47,877 bases of DNA from Planctomycetota bacterium (GCA_026692885.1 JAPLNJ010001115.1:1-47877); one strand, 5' to 3'. Counted from the stretch's first letter, positions 1 to 8,735 are shown. Translations and numbers: made by a program. Notes: generated from the sequence alone by a model not told the origin.

Positions 1-53
1 CGGCAGGCTGGGGAAGGGAGGGGTATTGCTGCGTTCGCAATCTCGCTCACAAG

Positions 54-179
54 GGCCTTGATCATAAGGTTGCGCATCGTAACCCGAAGCGTCAGCGAGG
101 AAGAGCGGCGTTTTCCTCGCTGACGCGTCGGGTTACGATGATCCTTGCTAACGTTTTGCGCAACCTTATGATCAAGGCC
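54..179. repeat. 126-bp nested palindromic MITE-like element with 10-bp flanking duplication
   Basis: The outer arms (54-76 and 157-179) are perfect inverted repeats beginning GGCCTTGATCATAAGG. Inside them is a second inverted repeat (76-102 against 113-139) carrying TAACCCGAAGCGTCAGCGAG. The whole element is bounded by a perfect direct repeat CGCTCACAAG at 44-53 and 180-189, as expected for a target-site duplication. There is no coding capacity, so I infer a non-autonomous element moved by a transposase encoded elsewhere. A relative with similar termini lies at 33814-33951. Confidence 0.8.
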
Positions 180-263
180 CGCTCACAAGACTCCTTCACC
201 GGCCGCGCAAGGCGGCAGGGGTCGAAGTGAGACAGTCGAACGAAGTTGTTTCTTAACAGCCGT

Positions 264-1313
264 TCAGCTCCACCGGAACCACCGCAGCGCCAACGCAAAC
301 GTCACGCCGCCCCAGGCCACGAGGATGGTCAAGTCCAGGCCGAGCGCCAACAGGCTCGTGCCTTCGAGCATGACGCTGCGCAGGGCATGGATCAGCGGCG
401 TCAGCGGCAAGAGCCGCAGCAAGGGCTGCACCGCGTCGGGGAACCGGTCCGTGGAGAAGAAGATGCCCGAGCCAATCCACATCGGCAGCATCACGGCGTT
501 CATCAGTCCAGACACCGTCTCGATCGTCTGCGCCCGACTGGCCACCAGCAGGCCAATCCCGGAGAACGTCAATGCCCCCAGCAGAATCAGCAGCCCGATC
601 GCCAGATAACTGCCGGCGCTGGCCACCCCGAAGACCACCCGCGAGAACACCAATACCAGCACGACTTCTGGCAGCGTGAACAGCAGTCGGCTGACGATCA
701 GGGCAGCCAGGAAATGGCTGCGTCGCATGGGTGTGGCCAAATACCGTTTGAGCAGTTTCCGAATCCGCATGTCGACAATCGCGAACCCGACGCCCCACAG
801 CCCGCCGCCCATCAGTCCCATCCCCAGCAGCCCCGGCACCAGGAAATCAATATACCGCCCGCCGGGTTCGTCGACCTCGTGATCTTGCACCGCGACGACG
901 TCCTGACGCCCGGCCTGCCGCTGCAGCAAATCGTCGGCCGCATTGCGTGCCAGTACACTGGCTGCCTTCGTCGGATCGAAGGCGTAGGCATATTGCTCCG
1001 AGGCTGTCGCCGCAACCGCGACAATCAGATCCACACGGCCGGTGCGTAGATTCAAACGGGAGGCCTGCTCGTCACTCACCCGGGCCTGAAAGCGTGGGTC
1101 CGAGTTCAACGCCGCGCAGACGGTCTCCGCCCGGGCGCCCTGCTGCACGGCGACGCGGAAGTTGTCGACCGGCCGGTTGCGGAAGGCCACCCCCAGCGCG
1201 ACGACCATGACCAGCGGAAACACGTAGACCCAGAACACGGCCTCCGGTTCGCGGAGGAACTCGCGCATGCGCGCCACGACCAAGCTCACCAGCGGGTTGT
1301 AGCGGCCGGTCAT
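264..1313 (-). CDS. ABC-2 type transporter permease
   Basis: This is a 349-residue inner-membrane permease of the ABC-2 exporter family, with one membrane helix near residues 28-45, a soluble loop of roughly 130 residues and five or six C-terminal helices. The central region with GLLGMGLMGGGLWGVG and the following amphipathic stretch RKLLKRYLATPMRR are typical of the YadH/NodJ-like and multidrug/antibiotic-export permeases. The start ATG at 1313 overlaps the stop of the ATPase gene by 4 bp (ATGA), which indicates translational coupling, so the two proteins should form one exporter. The substrate cannot be read from sequence. A longer in-frame reading upstream would run inside the ATPase gene and is not credible. 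Confidence 0.9.
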   Translation of the reverse strand: MTGRYNPLVSLVVARMREFLREPEAVFWVYVFPLVMVVALGVAFRNRPVDNFRVAVQQGARAETVCAALNSDPRFQARVSDEQASRLNLRTGRVDLIVAVAATASEQYAYAFDPTKAASVLARNAADDLLQRQAGRQDVVAVQDHEVDEPGGRYIDFLVPGLLGMGLMGGGLWGVGFAIVDMRIRKLLKRYLATPMRRSHFLAALIVSRLLFTLPEVVLVLVFSRVVFGVASAGSYLAIGLLILLGALTFSGIGLLVASRAQTIETVSGLMNAVMLPMWIGSGIFFSTDRFPDAVQPLLRLLPLTPLIHALRSVMLEGTSLLALGLDLTILVAWGGVTFALALRWFRWS

Positions 1314-2266
1314 GAGGCGGCTCCGTGCACGGCTTCGAATTGTCGTCCGGTCAGCATGATGAACACGTCGTCCAGGCTGGCGTGCCGGGTGGTCAAGCTG
1401 GCCAAGTGCCAGTCCCGCGGGGCCAACCAGGCGAGCAACGCGGGCAACACGACGTGCGGCTCGCTGACCGACAGATGGATCGCCCCGTCTTCGTAGCGGC
1501 AGCCGGTGACCGCGGGCAACGCGTGCCAGGCTTCCGGGGGCAGTCGCAGGGCGTCTGGCGTCTGCAGCGTGAACTCGACCACGTGTTCCCCGCCCAGCCG
1601 GGCGATCAACTCGCGGGGCGATCCCAGCGCGATCACGCGCCCGCCATCCACGATGGCCACCCGATCGCACAGCCGTTCGGCTTCCTCCAGATAATGCGTG
1701 GTCAGCAAGGTGGTGCGTCCGTGACGACGGCAATCCAGGATGACCTCGGCCAGTTGCCGCCGTGAGTGGGGGTCCAGTCCCGTGGTCGGTTCATCCAGGA
1801 ACAGCAACGCCGGATCGCCAATCAACGCGGCCGCCACGGCCAATCGCTGCCGCTGGCCACCCGACAGTTTCTTCACCCAAGTCCCCGTTTTCTCCTCCAG
1901 CGAGACGCGGGCGATCGCCTCCTCCGGTTCCAGGCCGCAGCGATAGAAGCTGCGAAACAGGCTCAGCGTCTCCCGGACCGTCAACTTGTCGGAGAACTGT
2001 GTCTCCTGGAGCGAAATCCCGATCCGCTCGCGGATGGCCGCGGCCTGCTCGTGCCAATGCAGGCCCAGGACTTCGACGTCACCGCTGGTCGCTGGCAGCA
2101 AGCCTTCCAGGATCTCGATCGTGGTCGTCTTCCCCGCCCCAGTCGGCCCCAGCACACCGAAGCACTCACCCTCCTCGACCGTCAAATCGATCCCGCGCAC
2201 CGCCTCCACCGGCGGCTTGCCGGCGTACGTTTTCTTGAGTCCAATACATCGAATGGCTGGGGCCAT
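1310..2266 (-). CDS. ABC transporter ATP-binding protein
   Basis: This 318-residue nucleotide-binding subunit pairs with the ABC-2 permease immediately downstream. The Walker A motif is GPTGAGKTTT (the usual Asn is Thr), the signature is LSGGQRQRLA, and Walker B is LLFLDEPTTGLDP, followed by a switch His (TTHYLEEAERLCD). The C-terminal extension of about 90 residues after the core is typical of the CcmA/DrrA-like exporter ATPases. I chose the ATG at 2266, giving the N-terminus MAPAIRCIGLKKTY. The reading frame stays open upstream to 2425 but that part has no family similarity and runs into a repeat. Role: powering export of an unknown substrate. Confidence 0.92.
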   Translation of the reverse strand: MAPAIRCIGLKKTYAGKPPVEAVRGIDLTVEEGECFGVLGPTGAGKTTTIEILEGLLPATSGDVEVLGLHWHEQAAAIRERIGISLQETQFSDKLTVRETLSLFRSFYRCGLEPEEAIARVSLEEKTGTWVKKLSGGQRQRLAVAAALIGDPALLFLDEPTTGLDPHSRRQLAEVILDCRRHGRTTLLTTHYLEEAERLCDRVAIVDGGRVIALGSPRELIARLGGEHVVEFTLQTPDALRLPPEAWHALPAVTGCRYEDGAIHLSVSEPHVVLPALLAWLAPRDWHLASLTTRHASLDDVFIMLTGRQFEAVHGAAS

Positions 2267-2385
2267 AGTCCGCCGCTTTCGTCCTGCCAGCAAAGGGCCG
2301 TCGGTGTTCGTCGTCCGCCGAGTTCTTGGTCCGCCGTGGAGTATACCGCCCGCGGCCGTAGCGGCGAAAGGTGTGGGGCAGGCGC

Positions 2386-2426
2386 GTGAAGAAATCGTAG
2401 GGTGGGCCAAGTACTCGCGGCCCACC
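2386..2426. repeat. partial copy of the 21871-22010 palindromic element
   Basis: The 41 bases include GTAGGGTGGGCCAAGTACTC and run through CGCGGCCCACC, matching the left half (outer arm remnant plus inner arm) of the complete element at 21871-22010. The right half is missing, and a different palindrome (2437-2532) begins 10 bp further on. The rest of the 2267-2585 gap shows nothing else I recognise. Confidence 0.7.
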
Positions 2427-2436
2427 GGTGTGGCTA

Positions 2437-2532
2437 GGGGTCGGGTGTACGAATTTCAGTTTTTTCGGCCCCCAGTCCGTGCCCACAAGAAAGCTCCTCG
2501 CCGCAAGAACTGAAATTCGTACACCCGACCCC
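2437..2532. repeat. 96-bp palindromic element, GGGGTC termini (copy 1)
   Basis: The arms 2437-2468 and 2501-2532 are inverted repeats with 30 of 32 matching bases, starting GGGGTCGGGTGTACGAATTT and ending with its complement. A second member of exactly the same length lies at 34301-34396 with a diverged arm sequence but the same architecture (GGGGTC terminus, GTAC, ATTTCAGTTTT, and GTGCCCA in the loop). GGGGTC-ended palindromes of this kind are often found beside or mobilised by REP-associated Y1 tyrosine transposases. That link is inference, since no transposase is present here. Confidence 0.75.
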
Positions 2533-2585
2533 GGTCTTCCGATCTGGCCCCCTTCCTCCGGGTGATGTCCGACTTTCCTCGTGGT

Positions 2586-3233
2586 TCACGCGGGCGGTGC
2601 CACGTAGACCGCGATGACGATGTAATGGCTCAGGCAACCGAGGATCACGAAGATGTGCCAGATCTCGTGAAATCCGAAGACCCGCGGAAAGTAATTGGGG
2701 CGTTTGGTGATGTACACGACGGCTCCGACGCTGAAGAACAAGCCCCCCAAGACCAGCCACACCATCGCGGCGACGGGCATCGTGCGGACCACCTCGGGAA
2801 TCGCCACTAGGCCCAGCCAGCCCATGAGCAACGAGATACTGGCCGTAAGCCAACGGGGAACCTTGGCCGCAAACAGCTTCAGACCGATCCCGGTGAAACC
2901 GATGCACCAGACGGTCCCGAGCAGCCCCCAGCCGTAAACACCCTTGAAGAAGTACAGGCAGACGGGCGTGTACGTGCCGGCTACCAGCAGGTAGATCGAG
3001 GCGTGATCGAGCCGGTGGAGCCAGCGCGTGATACGTCGCCCGGAGCGGATCGAGTGATAGGCGGCGCTGGCGGAGAACATCAGGACCAAGGACGAGCCAT
3101 AGACCGCCAGCGCGGCTTCCTTCGCCCCGTCGGTGCGACCGAGAACCAGCAGCCCCACCAAGCCGACCGCGGCGGCCACGGCCGCGACCAGATGCATCAG
3201 GCCACTGACCGGATCACGAAAGTTCTGAAACAT
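2586..3233 (-). CDS. Hemolysin III family (PAQR-type) membrane protein
   Basis: This 215-residue protein has seven predicted transmembrane helices and the family's metal-site motifs: SAAYHS (about residue 57-62), LDHASIYLLVAGTYTP after helix 3, and FHEIWH near the C-terminus. These Ser/His/Asp residues form the presumed zinc site shared by hemolysin III (YqfA/TrhA) and eukaryotic adiponectin/progestin receptors. Despite the name, the bacterial members act in membrane-lipid or fluidity homeostasis in the few cases studied, and cytolytic function should not be assumed. The gene stands alone, 127 bp upstream of the end of the PurF-like gene, with start ATG at 3233. Confidence 0.92.
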   Translation of the reverse strand: MFQNFRDPVSGLMHLVAAVAAAVGLVGLLVLGRTDGAKEAALAVYGSSLVLMFSASAAYHSIRSGRRITRWLHRLDHASIYLLVAGTYTPVCLYFFKGVYGWGLLGTVWCIGFTGIGLKLFAAKVPRWLTASISLLMGWLGLVAIPEVVRTMPVAAMVWLVLGGLFFSVGAVVYITKRPNYFPRVFGFHEIWHIFVILGCLSHYIVIAVYVAPPA

Positions 3234-3360
3234 GCTCCCTCCCTTGGCTGCCCAGCAATGACGCTCATGCCCTTCGTCGGCGGAGACTCCCCGGTCGTCC
3301 TAGCAACGTGGGCCGAAATAAGTTCCCGGTCTCGCTCGTCAATCCGACCCCTAGCTGCTG

Positions 3361-4812
3361 CTACGCGGCGGGATCCTCGGGCGGCGGGATCAACCAGAGC
3401 TGGGCGCAACAGGACTCCGCGCCGTCCCAGCAGTAGGTGCACAAACGCTGCTTTGGCAAGCCGATGGCCGCCACCAGATCGCCCAGGCGCTGATACCGCA
3501 ACGACGTTAACCCCAGTTGCTGACGGATGCGTTCCACCATCACCTGGTGCCGTTCCGACGCCGGATCGGCGTAGTCGTCCAAGTGCTTGTCGTCCGCGCC
3601 TTCCAGTTCCTTGATCGCCTTCCTTGCCGCCAAGTCCAACTCCGAATTCGACCGCGAAAAATTCAAGAACTTGCAGCCGTGGACCAGGGGTGGACAGGCC
3701 GGACGCATGTGCACTTCCCGCGCGCCACAGGCAAACAGGCGGCGGACCGTGTCTTGAAGTTGCGTGCCACGCACGATCGAGTCTTCGCAGAACAACAGCC
3801 GTTTCCCCTGAATCACTTCGCGAATCGGGATCAATTTCATCCGGGCGACCAGATCACGCACGCGTTGGTCCTGCGGCATGAAACTGCGAGGCCAAGTCGG
3901 CGTGTACTTTACGAAGGGGCGCCCGTAAGGGACGCCGGAGCAGTTCGAGTAGCCGATGGCATGCCCCGTACCGGAGTCGGGGATGCCCGCCACCAAGTCC
4001 ACCTCGACGTCGTCGGCCTCGGCCAACGCCGCACCACACCGGTACCGGACCGCCTCGACGTTGAGGCCTTCGTAACTGGAGGCCGGGTATCCGTAGTAGA
4101 CCCACAGAAACGCACAGATCTGCATCTCGGTACCAGCCGCCTTGAGGGTCTCGACCCCGTCCGCGGTCATCCGGACAATCTCGCCGGGACCAAGATCCCG
4201 CTCGACTTCGTAGTCCAGGTTGGGCAGGGCACAGCTCTCCAGCGTCGCGGCGTACGCACCCGGCTTGCGACCGATGACGATGGGCGTGCGTCCCAGTCGA
4301 TCGCGCGCCGCATAGATCGCGTCGTCGGTCAACAGCAGCAGCGAGCAGGAGCCCTTGATTACCTGCTGAGCGTACTGGATGCCCGCCGTAAAGCTGCTTT
4401 CCCGATTGATTAAGGTCGCCACCAATTCGGTCGGATTGATGCCGCTGCCACCCATTTCTGAGAAATGGGTCGCCCGCCCACAAAAGGCGGTCGCGGCCAA
4501 TTCGTCGAGATTCAGGATGCGGCCCACCGTCGCCAACGCATAGGTCCCCAGATGGGAACCGATGATCAGCGGCTGATCCTCGTGGTCGCTAATGACCCCA
4601 ATGCCCAGGTTTCCCCGCAGCTGCTCTAAGTCATCTTCAAACTTGCTACGGAACTGAGCGTTGGTGATATCGTGGATAAAACGTGTAAAGCCAGCGGAGA
4701 CTCGCGTCGCCAGCCCCCCGCGCACGGTCCCCAGATGGCAGTGGTAGTCCGTGCCGTAGAACAAATCCGTTACGCAATCGGTTTTCGCCGCCACACCAAA
4801 GAACCCGCTCAT
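3361..4812 (-). CDS. PurF-like glutamine amidotransferase/phosphoribosyltransferase lacking the catalytic Cys
   Basis: This 483-residue protein has the two-domain layout of amidophosphoribosyltransferase (PurF), which makes phosphoribosylamine from PRPP and glutamine. The Ntn-glutaminase-like domain spans about residues 2-235 and includes FYGTDYHCHLGTVRGG. The phosphoribosyltransferase domain follows, with PDSGTGHAIGYS at 279-290, a PRPP loop CEDSIVRGT at 342-350 (usually DDSIVRGT) and PACPPLVHGCKFLNFS. The N-terminus reads MSGFFGV where authentic PurF has Met-Cys-Gly-Ile/Val, so the nucleophilic Cys that becomes residue 1 is Ser. The C-terminus carries the pairs CTYC and CC, possible metal or Fe-S ligands. 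Such Cys-less paralogues occur in several anaerobe-rich phyla. The gene could be ammonia-dependent, regulatory or have another role, so I give no purF symbol. Confidence 0.8.
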   Translation of the reverse strand: MSGFFGVAAKTDCVTDLFYGTDYHCHLGTVRGGLATRVSAGFTRFIHDITNAQFRSKFEDDLEQLRGNLGIGVISDHEDQPLIIGSHLGTYALATVGRILNLDELAATAFCGRATHFSEMGGSGINPTELVATLINRESSFTAGIQYAQQVIKGSCSLLLLTDDAIYAARDRLGRTPIVIGRKPGAYAATLESCALPNLDYEVERDLGPGEIVRMTADGVETLKAAGTEMQICAFLWVYYGYPASSYEGLNVEAVRYRCGAALAEADDVEVDLVAGIPDSGTGHAIGYSNCSGVPYGRPFVKYTPTWPRSFMPQDQRVRDLVARMKLIPIREVIQGKRLLFCEDSIVRGTQLQDTVRRLFACGAREVHMRPACPPLVHGCKFLNFSRSNSELDLAARKAIKELEGADDKHLDDYADPASERHQVMVERIRQQLGLTSLRYQRLGDLVAAIGLPKQRLCTYCWDGAESCCAQLWLIPPPEDPAA

Positions 4813-4859
4813 GACTGTCTCTCCCTAACGTGGCCTCGTTGCGCTCGGCCGCAACCCAA

Positions 4860-4946
4860 GTAGCATGGCTCTCCAGAGCCGTGCGTGCGCGACTCTTCCG
4901 TCGCAAGTCGCTCCCGATACTGCCCGGCTCTGGAGAGCCAGGCTAC
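4860..4946. repeat. palindromic intergenic repeat
   Basis: The left arm 4860-4881 (GTAGCATGGCTCTCCAGAGC...) and right arm 4925-4946 are near-perfect inverted repeats, and each arm is itself self-complementary (GGCTCTCCAGAGCC). The element lies between two divergently transcribed genes. The remaining 180 bases up to the start at 5128 hold no feature I can support beyond a Shine-Dalgarno-like GGGGAGAG at 5112-5119. Confidence 0.7.
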
Positions 4947-5127
4947 GAGGATGGCCCGCAGTCGCGTGAGCGGTATCCTACACCGTCTGCATCGCGGCTT
5001 CCATCCGCTGGCCCAGGCCAGACGCGAGAAAAAATTGGGGCACCCACCGCGATTCGGGCGTTGGGTGAGTCCTGGCCAGTGCTGTATGATGTACCGACGA
5101 ATCTACCACCGTGGGGAGAGACCGAAA

Positions 5128-8100
5128 ATGAAGAAACAGGCAACTCGCACGTTTTTCATCTGGAACACTCGGGCATTACGTTGGGCCGCCGCAATCGCCG
5201 CGCTGGCCGCGGCCGGCGCAACGGCAGCGGAGGCTCCGCGGGAGGTGCGGTTCAATCGTGACATCCGACCGATCATGTCCGATACGTGTTTCAAATGCCA
5301 CGGGCCCGGGACCCACAAGGCAAGCCTGCGGCTGGATCTGCGCGACGCAGCGGTGAAGAGCACCGGCAGCGGCGGCGCGCCGATCGTGCCGGGTAAGCCG
5401 GAGCAGAGCGAAGTCGTGCGGCGGATCCTGGCGACGGACCCGGACGAGAGGATGCCGCCGCCGGATGCCAACAAGACGCTCACCGCCGAGCAGCAGGAGT
5501 TGATCCGGCGCTGGATCGAACAGGGCGCGCCGTACGAGAAGCACTGGTCGTTCGAGCCGCCGCTGAAGGCCGAGCCGCCGCGCGTCGTAGGGGCCGCGTT
5601 CCGAATCCGTAATCCGATCGATGCCTTTGTCGCCGACCGGCTGCAACGCGAGGGGCTGACGATGTCCCCGGAGGCCGACCGCGAGACACTCATTCGACGC
5701 GTGGCCTTCGCCCTCACGGGATTGCCGCCTACGCCGCACGAAGTGGATGAATTCCTGGCGGACACGACCGCCGACGCCTACGAGAAACTGGTCGATCGCT
5801 ATCTCGCGTCCGCACGGTTTGGCGAAGAAATGGCCCGGCACTGGCTCGACGTAGCGCGCTATGCCGACACCCACGGACTGCACCTGGACAACGAGCGGCA
5901 GATGTGGGCCTATCGCGACTGGGTCGTCCGGTCATTCAACCAGAATCAGCCGTTCGATCGGTTCACGGTCGAGCAATTGGCCGGCGATCTGCTGCCGAAC
6001 GCGACATTGGACCAACTGACCGCTACCGGCTTTCTCCGCTGCAACGTGACGACGGGCGAAGGTGGCTCGATCGACGCGGAGTGGATCTACCGCAACGCGT
6101 TGGACCGCACCACGACCATGGCCGGAGCGTGGCTGGGACTCACCGCCGGCTGTGCCGTGTGTCACGACCACAAATTCGACCCGCTGTCGCAGCAGGAAAA
6201 CTATGCGATGTACGCCTTCTTCCATTCGGCCGCCGACCCGCCGCTGGATGGCAACTCGCTGCTGACGGCGCCCTCGCTCAAGCTGACGACGCCCGAGGCC
6301 CAACAGAAACTGGCTGAGTTCGACAGGCAAATCGCTGCGAAACAAAAACGGCTGGACGAACGTTCCGCGGCGCTCGCCTACACCGACCCGGCCACGGCAC
6401 AGCCGCCTCCGTCGGCACAGACCGTCGAACAGGTTTGGTTCGAAGACGATTTTCCGACGGGCGGCAAAGCGTTCGCCAGCCCCGGGCACCCGACGGTCTT
6501 CGTCACCGCAGAGAACGGCAAAGTGTTCAGCGGCCAGCGGGCCCTGAAGCGATCCGATCCGGGACTGGCGCAGGACGTCTTCGAGGGGACGCAACCGCTG
6601 GAAATCCCGCCCGACGGCCGACTGTTCGCCTATGTGTGGATCGACGAGAAAGATGCGCCGAAGACGCTGATGCTGCAATACAACAAGGGCGGCTGGCTGC
6701 ATCGGGCCGTCTGGGGCGACTACCACGCGATCGATTGGGGCCGGGCGAACACGACCGAACGCGTCTTGATCGGACCCTTGCCGGAAGTCGGCAAGTGGGT
6801 GCGGCTGGAAGTCGAAGCCACGCGGTTGGGGCTGAAGGCGGGCGACCAAGTCACCGGCTATGCCTTCACGCAGTTCGGTGGCACCGTGTTCTGGGACAAG
6901 GCAGGCGTGGCCGGACGTAGCGACCCGGCCGCCGATCCGCGCCGCTCGCTGCTGGCCTGGTGGAAGCAGCAGACGGGCAAGGACACGCCGGGTGTTCCGC
7001 CGGAACTGAACCAGATTTTGCAGGCCGGTCCGAACAAGCGGCCTGCGCCGGAACAGGAAAAGAAACTTCGCGATTACTACCTGCAGACCGTTTGCCTGGA
7101 CACCAAGCCCCAACTGGAATCGCTGGCCAAGGAACTGGCCGGGCTGAAGCAACAACGCACCGAGTTCGACAGCAGCATCCCGTCCACGTTCATCTACCGC
7201 GATCTCGACAAGCCGCGTGAGAGTTTCGTGATGCTGCGCGGCCAATACAACAAACCGGGCGACAAGGTCGAGCCGAGCGTCCCCGCGAACCTGCCTCCGC
7301 TGAAAAAGGCCGACGCGAACCGCCGCGCCAATCGGCTGGACTTGGCCCAGTGGCTGGTCGCGCCCGAGCACCCGCTGACCGCGCGGGTCACCGTGAACCG
7401 CTGTTGGCAACAGTTCTTCGGCACCGGCCTGGTGAAGACCAGCTACGACTTTGGTTCCCAAGGCGCACCGCCGAGTCATCCGGAACTGCTGGACTGGCTG
7501 GCTGTGTCGTTCCGTGACCAAGGCTGGAAGGTGAAGGAACTCGTGCGGCTGATGGTCACTTCCGCAACGTTCCGCCAGTCCTCGCAGGTCGCGTCAGGCA
7601 GCCCGCAGGCTCCGACTGCCTATCCACGCGACCCGGAGAATCGACTCTACGCGCGCGGCCCGCGCATCCGCCTGGACGCCGAGCAAATCCGCGACAACGC
7701 CCTGTTTGTCAGCGGGCTGTTGAACCCGGTCATGGGCGGGCGAGGTGTCCATCCGTACCAACCGCCGAATATCTGGGAGCCGGTGGGATTCACCGGTTCG
7801 AACACGGCGAACTACCAGCAGGATCACGGCCCGGCCCTCTATCGGCGCAGCCTGTACGTCTTCCTCAAGCGGACCGCTCCGCCGCCATTCATGGTCAACT
7901 TCGACGCGCCGAGCCGCGAGTCGTTCTGCACGCGCCGCGATCGTAGCAACACGCCGCTGCAGGCTTTGCAGTTACTGAATGACGTGCAGCATTTCGAAGC
8001 CGCCCGCGCGCTGGCCGAGCGTCTGCTGACCGAGGGCGGATCGACGCCCCAGGATCGCGTGGCCTTCGGCTATCGGGTCGTGCTGTCGCGGCGCCCTGCA

Positions 8101-8298
8101 CCGGAGGAGGTCGCGATTCTGCAAGAACTGTTGCAGCAGGAACTGACGAAATACCAACAGCACCCGGAGGCCGCCAAGCAGGCGATTCGTAACGGCGAAT
8201 CCCCGCCCAAACCCGGCCTGCCCGAACCGGAACTGGCAGCCTACACGCTGGTGGCAAATCTATTGCTGAACCTGGATGAAACGGTGACGAGAAACTGA
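5128..8298 (+). CDS. Planctomycete cytochrome c / DUF1549 / DUF1553 (PSD1) protein
   Basis: This 1056-residue secreted protein has a signal peptide at 1-34, then a planctomycete-type cytochrome c domain with heme motif CFKCH (54-58). DUF1549 (PSCyt2) follows at about 140-350, ending in a second CxxCH (CAVCHDHKFDP, near 342). Residues about 435-600 form a LamG-like beta-sandwich insert (EDDFPTGG..., then several Trp-rich strands). DUF1553 (PSD1) runs from about 730 to 1000 and includes RVTVNRCWQQFFGTGLVKT and RSLYVFLKRTAPPP. In planctomycetes these genes usually sit beside a DUF1501 partner and are linked, by expansion and neighbourhood only, to polysaccharide handling or extracytoplasmic electron transfer. 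Here no DUF1501 gene follows. The ATG at 5128 was chosen for its signal peptide and upstream purine-rich site. Confidence 0.93.
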   Translation: MKKQATRTFFIWNTRALRWAAAIAALAAAGATAAEAPREVRFNRDIRPIMSDTCFKCHGPGTHKASLRLDLRDAAVKSTGSGGAPIVPGKPEQSEVVRRILATDPDERMPPPDANKTLTAEQQELIRRWIEQGAPYEKHWSFEPPLKAEPPRVVGAAFRIRNPIDAFVADRLQREGLTMSPEADRETLIRRVAFALTGLPPTPHEVDEFLADTTADAYEKLVDRYLASARFGEEMARHWLDVARYADTHGLHLDNERQMWAYRDWVVRSFNQNQPFDRFTVEQLAGDLLPNATLDQLTATGFLRCNVTTGEGGSIDAEWIYRNALDRTTTMAGAWLGLTAGCAVCHDHKFDPLSQQENYAMYAFFHSAADPPLDGNSLLTAPSLKLTTPEAQQKLAEFDRQIAAKQKRLDERSAALAYTDPATAQPPPSAQTVEQVWFEDDFPTGGKAFASPGHPTVFVTAENGKVFSGQRALKRSDPGLAQDVFEGTQPLEIPPDGRLFAYVWIDEKDAPKTLMLQYNKGGWLHRAVWGDYHAIDWGRANTTERVLIGPLPEVGKWVRLEVEATRLGLKAGDQVTGYAFTQFGGTVFWDKAGVAGRSDPAADPRRSLLAWWKQQTGKDTPGVPPELNQILQAGPNKRPAPEQEKKLRDYYLQTVCLDTKPQLESLAKELAGLKQQRTEFDSSIPSTFIYRDLDKPRESFVMLRGQYNKPGDKVEPSVPANLPPLKKADANRRANRLDLAQWLVAPEHPLTARVTVNRCWQQFFGTGLVKTSYDFGSQGAPPSHPELLDWLAVSFRDQGWKVKELVRLMVTSATFRQSSQVASGSPQAPTAYPRDPENRLYARGPRIRLDAEQIRDNALFVSGLLNPVMGGRGVHPYQPPNIWEPVGFTGSNTANYQQDHGPALYRRSLYVFLKRTAPPPFMVNFDAPSRESFCTRRDRSNTPLQALQLLNDVQHFEAARALAERLLTEGGSTPQDRVAFGYRVVLSRRPAPEEVAILQELLQQELTKYQQHPEAAKQAIRNGESPPKPGLPEPELAAYTLVANLLLNLDETVTRN

Positions 8299-8522
8299 GG
8301 TTAACGCGTAGGGTGGGCTGTGCCCACCAATTGAACTTGGGCCTGGTTGCCGATGCTCGTTTGCACGGACGTGGTGTCGTTGTTGGTGAGCACGGCATAC
8401 TCCCGGCATACTCCATGGGGAGTGACTGCGGCCTTTGAATTTGCGCATTTTCATGGTCCCCACCCGGCCCCGTGCCGGTGGAGGTAGGTTTGGCAACTAG
8501 GCGACGCCCGCGCCGTGGCGTG

Positions 8523-8587
8523 CACGTTCCGCCCTTGCCGCCGGACCGCCGCCAGCGGCGGCGGTCCGGCGGCAAGGGCGGAACGTG
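8523..8587. repeat. perfect 31-bp stem hairpin
   Basis: Bases 8523-8553 pair perfectly with 8557-8587 around the loop AGC; the arm begins CACGTTCCGCCCTTGCCGCC. The element follows the DUF1553 gene by about 220 bp. It has no U-tract, so it is not a classical terminator although the fold would be very stable in RNA. The rest of the 8299-8735 gap contains a short direct repeat (CGGCATACTCC twice, 8392-8414) and no gene I can support. Confidence 0.85.
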
Positions 8588-8735
8588 GGCAGGTTTGTGG
8601 GGTTCCGCATAGTTTTCAAACCTGCTTCCACCGACGCGGGGTCGGTGGGGCAGTCGTCGGAACCGAAATGTGCAACTTCAAAGACTGCGGCCCGGGACGC
8701 GTGCTATAAAGCACAAAGGCAAGAAGGAGATCGAG

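Noticed and set aside
5932..7521. Minus-strand open frame (529 codons) opposite the DUF1553 gene
   Set aside because: Antisense shadow with Arg/Gln/Val-rich composition; the plus strand has a signal peptide, heme motif and DUF1549/DUF1553 sequence.
8523..8587. Rho-independent terminator for the DUF1553 gene
   Set aside because: The stem is very stable but no T-run follows on either strand and it lies 220 bp after the stop codon.
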